Positions 32,054-44,521 of a DNA stretch of 64,000 nt are shown one piece after another. The stretch lies in contig JBANAY010000003.1 of NCBI GenBank assembly GCA_037952775.1, forward strand, positions 15,562,001 through 15,626,000, in the 5' to 3' direction. The notes beneath the pieces were generated by a model. The model saw nothing but the letters and a program-made list of their open reading frames with translations, searched no databases and was not told the DNA's origin. A program made the translations under genes and the position numbers. Position 1 is the first letter of the stretch. Each line of letters opens with the position of its first letter. The DNA comes from Clonostachys chloroleuca (Eukaryota; Ascomycota; Sordariomycetes; Hypocreales; Bionectriaceae).

Positions 32054-32645
32054 TTAGGGACCGCCAACGCCTTTTCGGAACGAGTTAAGAGCCAAGTCGT
32101 CATTGTGTTGTGTGATTTTGGGAGAATTAGATTCGTTTATCATCGAATCATTTCCGTCTGTAGAGTTTGGGTCGACGGCACTCCTCGCAAGCAGCAGCTT
32201 CACTTCTGCAGACCCGTTCCCTGCGCCGCATAACAGCGGCATACAGCCATATTGACCCATAAGAGTCCTTTCGAGAAGTAGCCGCATTACTACTTTATTT
32301 CTGTTCGCCACGGCCCGTGACAATGGTGTCCAACCATATTTATCCCTGGCGTCGTAGGTCGGGTCTTTCCCTTTCCCCATCCCGTTTGATCCCTGCTTGG
32401 TCCCTGTCGGTTTCTGCTCGATTGGCTACTTCTTCACCTGGTTGGCTCGCCCGTCCTCTCGTGCAGCTCTCTCCTTGCCTCTCGTAGATGACGCAGCATC
32501 TTTTCCGTGTCCGTCGAAGCACTCAGGGCATCGTCCGAGAGGGTAAAATTCGAATTCTAGGTCAGCCCTAGAGAAGCAAAGTTAGTTTAGAATTGATATA
32601 GGCTCAACATCAAGAATGAAGGGGCAACGGATTACTTAATAGTGT
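32054..32645 (-). pseudogene. Ankyrin-repeat gene remnant
   Basis: The frame at 32380-32054 contains about two ankyrin repeats (DKYGWTPLSRAVANRN, VVMRLLLER, EVKLLLARSAVDPN), then ends early. Upstream coding-like sequence to 32645 is the segment repeated at 4400-4612, and frame shifts separate it from the repeats. It is a short decayed piece of what is usually a long protein-protein interaction gene. Confidence 0.55.
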
Positions 32646-33308
32646 TAGTAGCATCGCGTTGCCTGTATTAACACGTCGTGACTCGCTCCTCTAGCGACTG
32701 TAGATTCACGTAGGCACTACTTAAATCCACAGGGCCCCGATTTAATAGAGCCTTATGACCTTTTTAAAGAAAGTTAGAGGGTGCATAGCGAGTGCTCGTA
32801 ATCGGTTTATTGTGATGTAACGCCGAGGCGAGTTATCGTGGCTGCCGCACTGTAAACAGCTTGCATTTTGACGTTCACAAATTGCATACATTGTACACGA
32901 GTAATGTAGCGCTGCTCTTGAACTGGCTGGCTTAATATGGGAATCCGGGGAAACCTAAAAGGTCCCCCACATGGCGTGATGTAACAAATGGCTGTGCACG
33001 CATAAAATCACGTGCATGCATGTTGTTACCTCTTCGCTCGCTACCTTGCTTTGCCTTGCACTTTCCACTTCGAGAGCCCTGCAAGCTGCGTCTATCCCTT
33101 TACTCAGCAGTCCTATTGGACTTACAAGCTGCGCCCTGACTACAGGGGTCCTTTTCAGCTGCTGACGCCTCCCTTCCCCGCACGAGAAGTTGTCACAAAG
33201 ATGTTGCCCAATCCGTTTGTCGTCCCGACTCATCGATCCGAACAGAAGCCATCTCGCTGATACCGTCATATCGCGCAACAAAGCCAAGGTGCCTTCTTTA
33301 AAGTGAAG
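32646..33308. other. Intergenic stretch before the NWD gene
   Basis: No coding region was recognised; this is presumably the promoter of the gene starting at 33309. Confidence 0.35.
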
Positions 33309-36300
33309 ATGGCGCCTCGCTGGTTTGAGAAAGTCGAATTCAAGGCCAAAAAGCTGTTGTCTCCTTCGGCTCCTTCGCCATCACCTTCGCCGACACTGTC
33401 TCAGCCTGCATCTGAACCAGCAGCTCGATCAACACCTCAGCCAACGCCTTCTCCACCCACCGCGACAGATGCCGAAACCTCGCCTCTACCGAGTCTACAA
33501 GAGCGACTTTGGAACCAGGCCTACGACGACCTCAAAGCGAGCGAGCCCAAACTGGTCGAAGCGTACGAGAAGATCCTATCAGTTGGACTTCACCGAGATG
33601 ACCCGAGCTCTGTTACTTGCGAATCAACGGAAAACGAGATAGAAGGGGCTCGTGAGACAAGATGCCGCCAAATGCAGCAGTTGGTCCGGGATGGACTAGA
33701 CCGGACGCAGAAAGCAGCGTCCATCAAGCGAGGAATCGACGAAGGCTTGCAAGCAGTGCAAGCGGCGAGGGGGGTAGTGGACAAGGCGATACAGGCCGCA
33801 CCGGAAGCCGCCATCGCCTGGGTTGGCGTCTGCCTTGGACTAGAGGTGTGTGTGATCAGCTTTCCTAACCGAAGAGAACGGTGGATGATCCCCCTCTAAC
33901 CGTTGCTAGATCCTTTCGAACCCCGTCACCGAAGCACGCTACAATCGCAATGGCATAGCCTACGTACTGGCGAGAATGGAGTGGTACTGGAACTTGGTGT
34001 CCCTACTTCTCGACGAGAATAAGGCAGAGCAATCATCTGCGGGACTGCGAGTCCAACTAGAGAAGCACGTCGTGCAGCTATACGAGAAACTTCTCTCTTA
34101 TCAGGTGAAGAGCGTTTGCCTTTACCACCGCAACTGGGCTGCCGTGGTCTTGAGGGACGTTTTTCGACTAGATGACTGGGCTGGCCAGCTCGACGACATC
34201 CAGAAAGCCGAGGCTGCTGTTCGAACAGACTCGGATCAATACAACACGGAACAGAGCAAGATCTATCTGCGGAAACTCACCGACACCGCAAGCGCTCTGG
34301 AGATGAATCTGCAAGGCATCCATTCGGCCATCAAGGATCAAACACGACAGCAAGAGAAGAGATACCAAGACGCCAAGTACGAGAAATGTATGCAGGATCT
34401 ACATGTGACTGATCCACGCGAGGATAAGAAGCGAATCCAAGACACGAAGGGTGGCCTGCTCAGGGACTCTTATCGCTGGATTCTTGACCACGCCAAATTC
34501 CAGCAATTTCGCGACGATCCGCAGAGCCGGTTGCTCTGGATTAAGGGTGACCCTGGCAAAGGCAAGACCATGCTCCTGTGCGGCATCATCGACGAGCTAG
34601 AGGAGGGATCCAATTGTCTTCTTTCTTATTTCTTCTGCCAGGCCACTGAGACTCAACTAAGCAATGCGGCGTCTGTGCTGCGTAGCCTCATCTACATCCT
34701 CATCATCCAGCAACCATCGCTTATCTCGTACCTCCGGTCCAAGCACGATGTTACAGGCGAGAAACTCTTCCAGGGCATTAATGTCTGGGTGTCTCTGGTT
34801 GAGATACTCACGGATATGCTGAAGGACCCGACTTTGAAAGATGTAGTCTTGGTCGTTGACGCCCTTGACGAGTGCATTACCGATCGACCCCAGCTTATTG
34901 ATTTCATCATTCAATCATCGTCGACATCTTCATCCCGCGTCAAGTGGATCATATCCAGTCGCAACTGGCCAGAAATTGAGGATAAACTTGACAGTGCGAA
35001 GCAAAAGTTAGGTTCCCCCTCGAGTTGAACAAGGACTCAATATCGAAGGCTGTTGATACGTACATTGGATACAAGGTGGATCGATTGGCATGCCATAAGA
35101 AATACGACAAGGAAACGCGGGATGCTGTTGAACAGCACTTGGTCTCCAATGCCGACGGCACGTTTCTCTGGGTGGCCTTGGTCTGTCAAGAGCTCGCAGA
35201 TCCCAAGCACCGATATTTGGGATACACTCAACACGTTGAAAAAATACCTTCTGGCTTGATTCGCTCTATGACCGAATGATAGGGCATATCAAAATTCGAA
35301 GGATGCGGACCTTTGTGTCGACACATTCTATCCTCGCTGTCGGTCGTATACCGCCCTATTCCCTTGGACGAGTTGAAGGTTCTTGTTGAGTCGTCGAGGA
35401 CCTCGACCAGGACGACTTGGAAGAAATCATCAGATGTGTGGTTCTTTCCTGACAATTCGAGAAGGTGTCATCTACTTTGTGCATCAATCAGCCAAGGATT
35501 TTTTGTGAACAAGGCATCCGATTTCTCTTTCCCTCTGGCGCCGCACACCAGCACCATGCTATCTTCGCGAGGTCGCTGGAGGCTCTCTCAGAGACTCTCG
35601 AACGTGATGTTTACGAACTGGGCGTTCCAGGACTTCCCATCGACCAGGTCTCGCCGCCCAATCCTGACCCATTGGCTTCGATACGATATTCTTGCGTCTT
35701 CTGGGTAGACCATCTCGATGACTCGGAACCCCTGGTGAGGATGAGGGACAAGGACCTACAGGACGCGGTTGTCCATGTCTTCTTCGAAAGAAGTATCTGT
35801 ATTGGTTAGAATCTCTCAGTCTGTTACGCAGTATGTCGGAGGGGGTCATGGCAGTGCGGAAGCTCGAAGCTTTAGTAGTCGTGAGTTGTTATAAAGGTAC
35901 GTATAAGCTGGACGGTCTGACATGTTGGCAGAAAAACAAGGAAGCGCGACAATTAATGGAACTACTTCGCGACGCGCGCCGCTTTATTCTTTCTCACAAG
36001 CGGGCCATGGAGATTGCTCCATTACAGGTCTATGCATCAGCACTCGTGTTTAGTCCCACCCGCAGCCTAATCAGAGAGCTCTTCGAAAAAGAAGAGCCGA
36101 ACTGGATTACGCTGAAGCCGAGCGTGGAATCAGATTGGAATGCATGCCTGCAGACGCTCGAGGGCCATGACGATTGGGTGATGTCGGTGGCCTTCTCAGC
36201 GGATGGCCAGCGAGTTGCGTCGGGTTCTAGAGATAAGACAGTTAAGATCTGGGATACGGCAATGGGTGCGTGTGTGCAGACGCCCAAGGGCCATGGCGCT

Positions 36301-37345
36301 TCGGTAAACTCGGTAGTCTTCTCAGCGGATGGCCAGCGGCTCGCATCGGGCTCTAGCGATGAGACGGTCAAGATCTGGGATGCGGCAACGGGTGCGTGCG
36401 TGCAGACGCTTGAGGACCATAACGATTTGGTAGAATCGGTAGCCTTCTCAGCGGATGGCCAGCAGGTTGCGTTGGGCTCCTATGATGGGACAGTTAAGAT
36501 CTGGGATACGGCAAGGTGTGTGCAGACGCTTAAGGCCATAGCGGTTGGGTGACCTCCGTAGCCTTCTCAGCAGATGGCCAGTGGATCGCCTCGGCTCCAG
36601 CGGTGGAAGAGTCAAGATCTGGGATGTGGCAACAGGTACATGCATGCAGACGCTTGAGGGCCATAACGATTTGGTAGAATCGGTAGCCTTCTCAGCGGAT
36701 GGCCAGCAGGTCGTATCGGTCTATGATATGATAGTTATGATCTGGGATGCGGTAACGGGTGCGTGTGTGCAGACGCTTAAGGGCCATAACAAGCCGGTAG
36801 AATCGGTAGCCTTCTCAGCGGATGGCCAACAGGTCGTCTCAGGCTCAGGCGATAAGACGGTCAAGATCTGGGATGCGGCAACGGGCGCGTGTGTGCAGAC
36901 CCTTAAGGGCCATGGCGCTTCGGTAAACTCGGTAGCCTTCTCAGCGGATGGCCAGCGGGTTGCGTCGGGCTCGCGCGATAAGACAGTTAAGATCTGGGAT
37001 GTGGCAACGGGTGCGTGTGTGCAGACGCTCAGGGTTGGCCGGGTGATTACCTATCTTTTATTCGATCCGACTACAAACTCTCTTCTCTCTACCGATATTG
37101 GACTTCTGAATCTGGATCTCCCGGTTCTACCGCCTGCCATCGATAATGGGTCGACTGACGCAACTTTACAGAGTGTTCGCCACTGTGGCTGGGGTATAAG
37201 CACCGACAGTGTATGGATTACAAAAGATGGAAAGGGGATGCTTTGGCTACCTCCCCAGTATCGAGTGATGAAATCGGCTGTGGTGGGATCAACGGTCGCT
37301 ATCGGCTGCCGTTCAGGTCGTGTACTGGTGATGAAGTTCTCTTAG
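33309..37345 (+). pseudogene. NACHT-WD40 (NWD) NLR-like gene with many one-base gaps
   Basis: Fungal NWD proteins are STAND NTPases thought to act in non-self recognition and regulated cell death. Exon 1 (33309-33845) encodes a Pro/Ser-rich leader and the NACHT N-terminal helical domain; a 64-nt intron follows (33846-33909). Exon 2 carries Walker A (WIKGDPGKGKTM), Walker B (VVLVVDALDEC) and SSRNWPEIE. The frame then breaks repeatedly between 35003 and 36594, and nearly every break is restored by adding one base to a short homopolymer. Beyond it come the winged-helix-like region (RPIPLDELKVL, then HQSAKDFL), a short intron and WD40 repeats from 36145. The C-terminus (GWGISTDSVWITKDG) is normal for the family. 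It is a pseudogene as sequenced, but it may be intact in the organism. Confidence 0.8.
36145..37040 (+). repeat. Seven near-identical WD40 repeats (126-bp period)
   Basis: Seven 42-residue blades have the core VAFSADGQ-x-VASGS-x-DKTVKIWD-x-ATGACVQTL. Third-position bases are also largely shared, so the array is recently homogenised. Blade 3 has lost two codons, blade 4 contains two one-base gaps, and blade 5 has a divergent VYDMIVMIWD core. A degenerate closing blade follows. Confidence 0.85.
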
Positions 37346-38632
37346 AGTGGAGGGGGTTTCCAGTTCACCCAGTTGTCGTATTCGATTTCACTTCTCGTCT
37401 TGCTCTTCTTCACCGGTCTTGTGTTTTCCGAATGATCTTGTAATAAGGCATCGTCTGGGCGCTGCCTTTTCTTGTTCTGCAGTCTCGCCATGAGAGACAT
37501 CTGGTTGATTGAAGTATGTCAGAGGAAGGAAGGAGCAAGAACGGTGGCCAATGATCATGAGGTCGTAGCGCCTGCAAGCCCGCGAGCCAGTAGCCCAATA
37601 ATGGCGCGGAACAAGAGCTTGTCCCCACACCTACTGAACTGGTTGGTCAGTTGCAGCGGACACGAAGCTGACGCTACCTCGATCGGCAGGACTATGACCG
37701 AATGCGTCGCACAGCCTTGGTAGCTTGCGAGCATGTGATTTTCCACGGTTCACCAGGGTGATTTAAGGGTGCAATATAACCAGCCGGTTTCAATATCACC
37801 ACCTCGCTTCTTCGCCAGTAAGGTATCAGCAATTCATTATAGATTTTATTTCCATTTCCTATGTCGCGAACCTACCTCGGCAATATCTCGAAGGAGTATA
37901 CCAATTCCAACCAAGGGGGAAGAAGTAAGTCACCGGAGGTAGGGGGGTCAACCCCAGGTAATCGGAGCTGGATAGTGTCGATCAAATTGCAAAGCATAAT
38001 TATCAAGGGTGATGACGATATTGGCTGCTAGCGTCCTCCCTAGGCAGGGTTGTTACATGTCCATCAGCGCCCGCATCTAGACTCGGGCTTACGCCGAACC
38101 AGGGCCGCCGTAACTGCTGCCGGTGCTACGAGAGTCGGGGATTCATCAACCTAAGAGAGAAGGGGATAGGCACACACAAACCAGACGAACGCCGTCAATG
38201 AAGGGACGGGAGCTTTGTCTTCAGGGTCGTCCAATATTAGGCACATCTTTGCCCGAATTGGCAACAAGCTGACCGATCTGCACCCCTCTTTCTTCCTTGA
38301 CTTGCTACTGAACAGGCTTCAGGAATGCCGCCCAGGCCAGCCAACCAACCAGACCACAGCTCTCCTCCTCACTCCAATTGCAAAGCAACGGCCGTCCTGC
38401 AGCCTCTACCCTCGCCATTTCCCATACTTGGTATTGATCAGGCCTAGTCGCGAAAAAGGGGCATGCCGCGGAGTCTAATTGCCATCATTTTCGGGTCCGA
38501 TAAGGACTTTTATGACAGCATGTGACATCAGTGCTCGTCAGTCGTCACAGCGTTGTGCGTCACAAAGATGGGATTCTTCAAAATTCCTCTTTTCTCGAGC
38601 AAGAATTGCGTAGCTTGTTCATCTATATGACC
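37346..38632. other. Intergenic stretch
   Basis: Open frames of 60-87 codons occur here without recognisable motifs. No repeats were seen. Confidence 0.35.
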
Positions 38633-38640
38633 TATATAAA
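38633..38640 (+). promoter_or_regulatory. TATA-like box
   Basis: TATATAAA lies about 150 bp upstream of the ATG at 38793, on the same strand. Confidence 0.4.
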
Positions 38641-38792
38641 ACCTTGGTAGCTTGTGCCAGAAAAGACAGATTGCCCACCATCATTGCGGTTCAAGATTTA
38701 CTCTCTTCACGACAAGACACTGCTCTATTCATCAGATTCTATCCTACCTTACCTTGTGCTGTCTAGTATTTATTCACGTCTTCTTCGCGTCA

Positions 38793-39554
38793 ATGCCAAG
38801 CCGTGCGCTGGCCGCAGCCGTCGACCACTTCTATCCCTTCACCGAAAGCCATTGCGTCGCTCCATCTTCATTGTCAGCGTGCCAATTTGCAAGACGCAGC
38901 GCACCAGCGACCTACCTGCCCGTCGTAGGAGAACGCCCCCATCTGCAGGCCATGCACTGGGAAGCAACAGATCAAGGACCCTGGTTCCCACCTCGGACAA
39001 GTGAAGAAGCACGGACTAGTAGTATATCTCTCCCACTCACGGCTGGATCCGAGGCGGCACCAGCCTCGCCGATCATGGCCCCTCCCTGTAGTGCGGAGCA
39101 GCGGTCACCTCGGCCATCCTCAGATGCTGCAGAAACACAAGCGAGGCAGGCATGCTACGAGTTTTCGCGCGGAGACGAGGACCTGGAAATCATGTTTGAG
39201 CTCAACAGCGATATGGGCATCAAGTTGCGGCATCCCAAGAGCCATGCCTTGGCCGAGCCTCCTGCCCCAAGTGGAGGAAGGAGGAGAGGGCTGAAGCGGC
39301 GGGCAGAAGAAGCTCCGGAAGGCGGACTGATGGATTCGAGCACGAGTGCGCCGTCTGGCGGCTATGATTGGGCGCTGGCGGGGCTGGACATGGGCCAGGC
39401 ACCGATATTTTGGCAAGGGGGCGGCGATGATCGTTTCGCGAGTGTTTACGGCGATGTGAGTGGTGGAGACGCGGTTCAGACCCTGGGGCTTCTCGGGGCT
39501 CGGTTACACAAGGATGCCAGGCGGCAGTTGGAGCTGACGAAATCGTGCGTGTAG
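38793..39554 (+). CDS. Hypothetical protein, nuclear-like features
   Basis: An uninterrupted 253-residue frame from the ATG at 38793; the in-frame ATG at 38652 is possible but would add an odd Cys/His-rich leader. I do not recognise a family. The N-terminal half is Ser/Pro/Ala-rich and probably disordered. The middle has an ordered segment (ACYEFSRGDEDLEIMFELN), then a basic cluster (GGRRRGLKRRAEE) resembling a nuclear localisation signal, and the C-terminus is mixed. Codon use is GC-rich. The TATA-like box supports a real gene, but expression is unproven. Confidence 0.4.
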   Translation: MPSRALAAAVDHFYPFTESHCVAPSSLSACQFARRSAPATYLPVVGERPHLQAMHWEATDQGPWFPPRTSEEARTSSISLPLTAGSEAAPASPIMAPPCSAEQRSPRPSSDAAETQARQACYEFSRGDEDLEIMFELNSDMGIKLRHPKSHALAEPPAPSGGRRRGLKRRAEEAPEGGLMDSSTSAPSGGYDWALAGLDMGQAPIFWQGGGDDRFASVYGDVSGGDAVQTLGLLGARLHKDARRQLELTKSCV

Positions 39555-40133
39555 CGCAGTTTAAAAAACCACATTAATGTCTTTGAGCGGGAGTTAGCTC
39601 TGCAGTAGGATAGCAGTTGAGGCAAAATAGTCATTGTCACGGCACGGCGCGGCCGAACAAAGTTCTTTTTCACAATCTATGCAATCTTGACATGTTGCGA
39701 TGCCTCAGGCAAGGCGGTAGGGATGTACCCTGAGCCGGTTCTATCGTCTGATTGGATACTTTATGCAGTCTCATGGCGTCTCGACTTGCAGCGGAGCATT
39801 ACCTCCTAGGTCCCCACTTGTTGGTGCCCCTCGAAATCCAGAGCATTCGCGATGTGCACTCCATCCTCGCCACCGTTGAGATGCGCCCTGGATCTGGCCA
39901 ATGTCTCCGCATCGAATTGCCTAGAGTTAGACGGTAGCCACACCGGCGAGATGCATAGATGATGGATCAACAATGACAGGCCATCTGCCATCCGGTACGA
40001 CGGATATTTGCTACGCACCCGGTTGCCTCGTCCCCTTGTTTCCTGTACCTTGTGCAACGTCCCGGCGGGCTAAACTTGGCGCAGAAGCTACCCGACTGGC
40101 TACATCAAGGAGATGCAGGTGCGGGGGACATAA
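39555..40133. other. Intergenic stretch
   Basis: No supported feature. Confidence 0.3.
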
Positions 40134-41596
40134 TTGGAGGGCCGGCAGTATTCCAGTCCCGCACTCGCATCCATATCTGCAAGACTGATTTCTCGACCTT
40201 GTTGGAGTCCGCACCCACGGCCACAACTCCTGGCCCGCGATCCCATCGCGCAGCGAGGGGCAAGTCCGCCCTGGAACGCATCCGAGGCTTCGCGGCAAGA
40301 CGAAGTGACAAGGTATGTTCCCTATCCTCCCTGAGGTTCCGGCGGTGATGCTTACTTGTGCCGTGAAACAGATACGGCTCGACGCTGTTGGGCGCCTCCA
40401 GGTTCAACAACAACCCGACCGAGCCCATCCCGAGCGTCGAGTTGTCGACTTCCAACGATGCCATCCTCACAGCTCTGTGCCAACTGGGAGCCCGGCAGAC
40501 GGGCACGAGCAGGGCCTTCCTGTCACTGTTTGGTGCCCAGCGCCAGCACATTGTCGCCGAGGCCATGCTGTCTCTGCCGCTGCAGCCATCGCTCCCAAGC
40601 AAGGACTGTCCGGCGCCTTTGTGGCTCTTCGGAACCGCCATACCTCGCTCTTTCGGAGTATGCGAGTGCACCGTCATCTCCAAGAACTCGGACCGTACGA
40701 GCCTCCCCCTCACCCTTTGCGACAACCTAGCCACGGATCCCCGGTTCAGCGACAAGTCTTATCATAACTTTGGAGGGGAGGCCAGGTTCTACGCCGCCGT
40801 GCCTGTTCGCACACGGAGGGGCATCAATATTGGCGTCTACTGTGTGATTGACGAGACTCCGGGCCGCCCCTGGAACGATACGTACACGGCTCATCTTCAA
40901 CATGCTTCTCGAAACATCATGAACCACCTAGAGTCGCAGCTTCTCAAGTCTGTACATAGACGGAACGAGAGGATGAACCGAGGTCTGGGTTCCTTTGTCG
41001 AGGGCGAAACAACCTTATCAGGGTGGCGGTTCAGCCCCAACTCCGCCGCCTACGCCAACCAAGACAACCTCGAAGGCGCCCTCAACGCCAAACAGCAATC
41101 CCTCGGCCTCTTGCCCGCCCCCCAAACCGGCCTGTCCGCGGTAGACGCCACGGCCCCAACCCCCATGTCAGACATGGACCCAAAAGTCTCGTACTTTGCA
41201 ACCGAACCGGCCCCAGCACCCGAACGTGATGACCAGGTCAATCTCTACTCGAGAGCCGCCAACATCATCAGAGAATCAATCGAGGTGGAAGGATGCGTCT
41301 TTTACCGCCCGAGACTATCATTTCGTGCTCACCCGGACCCCCAGTCCGGCGACCAGGCGCATACGTGGGGCTACACGAGCTCGTCCGGCAGCGGCGGGGA
41401 CACGAGCCACAGCCCCGAGGTTCGTCCCTGTCACGTACTCGCCTTCTCCAACTCGGAGCTCTCCAGCATCGACAGTGTTTTCCATGCGAATTCCATCCCG
41501 TCCATTACGGAAGACTTTCTCGCCAATCTCCTCCGTAGGTACCCCCAGGGCTCCACATTCAAGTTCAATCTCAACGCACTTGGCCCTATGAGTTGA
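40134..41596 (+). pseudogene. GAF-domain stub of a hybrid histidine kinase
   Basis: The frame 40388-41596 (joined across an intron to open sequence at 40134-40312) matches the N-terminal sensor half of fungal hybrid histidine kinases. A GAF domain (TALCQLGARQTGTSRAFLSL, LCDNLATDPRF, EARFYAAVPVRT, NIGVYCVID) is followed by the linker helix (HRRNERMNRGLGSFVEG, TTLSGW) and the second region (NIIRESIEVEGCVFY, LLRRYPQGSTFKFN). It stops at 41594. The histidine kinase, ATPase and receiver domains that normally follow are absent, and nothing like them occurs downstream. No in-frame ATG is present in the upstream exon. It is a 5'- and 3'-truncated gene; the GAF part alone could still fold. Confidence 0.6.
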
Positions 41597-41729
41597 ACCC
41601 TCCCGGGCGTAATATACTTCATTCATTCATTTATACACCCTTTGTACAGATCAAAACACGCTATCCTTTGACTTAACAACTAATTCTTAACATGCTGGGA
41701 ACCAAAAACATCGACACTTGTCATAATGC

Positions 41730-42713
41730 ATCATCGCTCCACCATTATCATGGTCGAACGACTTCTCTCTCTAATGCCGCTGCTTCTCGCGCTGCCTCTT
41801 GCGCCTTTACTTGAGCCTCCGCCTCCTTCTTCAGTCACTCTTGATATGCATCAATATTCGAAGAGACACGATGGCGAAAAGCAGGCCAGCATGCATCCCT
41901 CGCCCACTCACGCAAGACCTGTAGTCCATACGCGAGTTTACATATCCCCTCGATAGTATCCGTAACACGCAAGACCAGTTTACTCCAGCAAACAGTCTTC
42001 TTGCCCTCTCGCGTCGTGATAACAAGAAACCAATTATGCCCTTGGATAATGATCCCAGATGCCTACGCCCCCTCGACAGGCCGCCGTCTGAGAGCCAATG
42101 TCTGAAGGGGCACAAACAAAGTCAACCGTGAGTGCACAAAGACGATACCCCCCTCACCCACGGTATGAAAGGGGGTCAGCAGGATGATGTATCCCTGCCG
42201 CTGTTACCAGCAGTATGCAACGTAAGATGAGCTGCCTAGGCAGGCGTCGTCAGTCGTCAGCCTCCGGTTCTTTCAGAGAGTGGCGCGAGGAGGTCTGTGA
42301 CGACGACGGCTGAAAGCCAGACGGTCAAGAGCACACACCCGTTGTCCTCCGGCGGCTCGAGTACACGTAGCAGTGCGCGGATCGACTGGACACCCCTCTA
42401 TCCCAGCCACAATGTACTGGACCCCAAGACTGTCACCGACCTGCTGGAGTGGCAGCGGTGGGGATGCGCTTGCGCGTTCCTCGGCTTCTCGACGTCGCCG
42501 TTGCTCTTCTTCACGTTGTTGACGTTCGTGCTGGGCATCACGTTCCGCGGCTTCTCGTCGACTCCTTTCCTGCAGTTGTTGGGCCCGCAGTTCTTCAATG
42601 TTAAGTGTCGTCCATGAGCATGATGCGTCATATGGAGGCGGCTGACGTTTATTGTTGATAATCAGCTGGTGGGCGCGCGAAGAGATGGAGCGCCGCAGCC
42701 TGTACAGCCACAT
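41730..42713 (-). pseudogene. Remnant of a PD-(D/E)XK-type nuclease-like gene
   Basis: On the minus strand the first part (42713-42420) encodes PPPYDASCSWTTL and a strongly charged coiled coil (AERDAQHERQQREEEQRRR). After a gap without homology, a second open frame (about 42110-41790) reads IIIQGHNWFLVITTREGKKT, then VCWSKLVLRVTDTIEGI and REWARDACWPAFRHRV. This resembles the C-terminal core of a fungal PD-(D/E)XK nuclease-like family. The middle of the gene is missing and stops interrupt the rest. The family name is from memory and should be checked. Confidence 0.4.
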
Positions 42714-44405
42714 CGATTAACAGAAGCTAAGCATGTGATGTGGCTTCGTAAGTGGCTTACATTTTACTCACCACGCTTAATTTGAGCGCACCCCTGGCAA
42801 CACCATCATCCGATGGTGTGGAGTCTATGACATCGACTGACATAATAATGCCACCAGATGGCAATATGTTGGTCAGCCGTAATATCGCCATCCTTGCCAA
42901 CGCCCACTGACCATTGGGCCGCCTAAATAGCGCACACACCTAATAGGAATGACCCCTGCTCTGAGTTTAAGCTACTTTAGGCCGTAGCTGTTTGACCGTG
43001 CCCAGCGTTCATTACGGTCACCGTTTTCTTATTTAGGAAGGAGGTCTAAAGTGTGTCAAAAATCAATCTTCGTAAATAAAAATTCTAAGAGCAACGGCCG
43101 CTTTAAAGAGATATACTAGGTTCCAAAGATGGAGGCCAGGGGATGGCCTTTGAGATACCAATGCTCCCAGAATGCGAGGACATGACGGGATCCAGTGCTT
43201 CCTGGTAGGTATGGTCGTATGTGAGAGACGACCGTGGTGTCGGCATCTAAATGTGAGGCGGTCACGAATACCTGGCTGCTATGGTAAACGGGATGATTGG
43301 AAGTCTTCTTCGACTGTGATTTCATAGACGTACTAGAGTAGGCAATACTTGTGATTGAGATCGCATAATTTTCCGTGGCGATATCGAGTCGCAGTTGAAT
43401 TGAATGATGCCTTATGATTGAGTCTGCCTACCTGTACGGACTGGCGCAAGGTGCCATGCCATACATATCCGCTTTGAGAGCCATTATGCGTATATTATTC
43501 TGGAAAATTGAAGACTAGGCATGTGTGATTGGTGTACCTACTTTCGTTGATCTATTCTGCGATATGCAAGGCTTTATATTAACGCGGCGCCGACACTGAA
43601 TTGGGGCATCCGACTTATGCTCAATGCTGGTCTGCTGTTGCCTGTTCCGCTTCTAATTAGATGAGAGGAGAAGTAGATTCGTGCCCACTTCGATTGATGT
43701 GTTATGTGAAGAGGCCTTACCTGTAGATATAGGAAATTGCTCGACAATACAGGTCAGCAAGATGAAGCTCTTCAGCTCCTGTGATGGACAGGCTGCTCAG
43801 AAAGGGGACCTTGGTTCTGTATCATCATCAAATAGATATGATGCAATGCCGAGTTCGTATGTTGCAAGCAGAAGACATTATTTCTTGGGCTGGGGACATC
43901 CACTGTGCACCTAAGTCAACAAACAGTTATATAGAGCTTGGGACCCAAGTAGATCAATAATAGGTACTTCGCAGAATTCAATTTTCATGTTCCCAAGATT
44001 ATACTATTCCTCATGTGTTATATGAGCCGGAACAACGAAAGCGATTTCGGGACTTTAAGCGCTGACACTAACAAGCACCCTTGCTCTATCGAAAATTACC
44101 AGAAATAGGCAACATTTCGCGAACATATGAAACAAAAAGAGATTTTTATTAACCCGAACCTAGTGGTAGATTACAAATTCAAGAGGTGACTTGTTGGTCA
44201 TACACAAGGGCCAGAGTCGTGTATGCCGACCCTCATCGGAACTTAGAGAAAATTCCATACACTTGAGGGGCATTCGGGGGAATATTGCCCGCGTGAGCAA
44301 GTTTTGAAACACTCAATTGTGCTCTAGGCTTGGGTAATCACCTCTTCATGGTATTTGAAATCAAATCAATGTAATTTCTGGAGAGGTCAGTTCAGGAAAA
44401 ACTGG
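42714..44405. other. Intergenic stretch with small unrecognised ORFs
   Basis: Frames at 43116-43325 (-) and 43681-43914 (+) are short and without domain; I cannot support either as a gene. The last about 100 bp are the promoter of the gene at 44522. Confidence 0.3.
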
Positions 44406-44427
44406 TACCAATGAGAAGTATATAAAG
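44406..44427 (+). promoter_or_regulatory. CCAAT and TATA boxes of the DJ-1/PfpI gene
   Basis: A CCAAT at about 44407 and TATATAAAG at 44419-44427 lie about 100 bp before the ATG at 44522. The leader between them is CA-rich, as in many highly expressed fungal genes. Confidence 0.5.
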
Positions 44428-44521
44428 GTAGAGACATGCACGAAATCCCGCAAAAGAAACACACCAATCATCTTTAACTCTTTACCAACTCAGATCTGAC
44501 TAAATTTATTATTTTCTAACC

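Noticed and set aside
40105..40755. 216-codon minus-strand ORF
   Set aside because: Antisense to the GAF-domain exon, which has clear family similarity.
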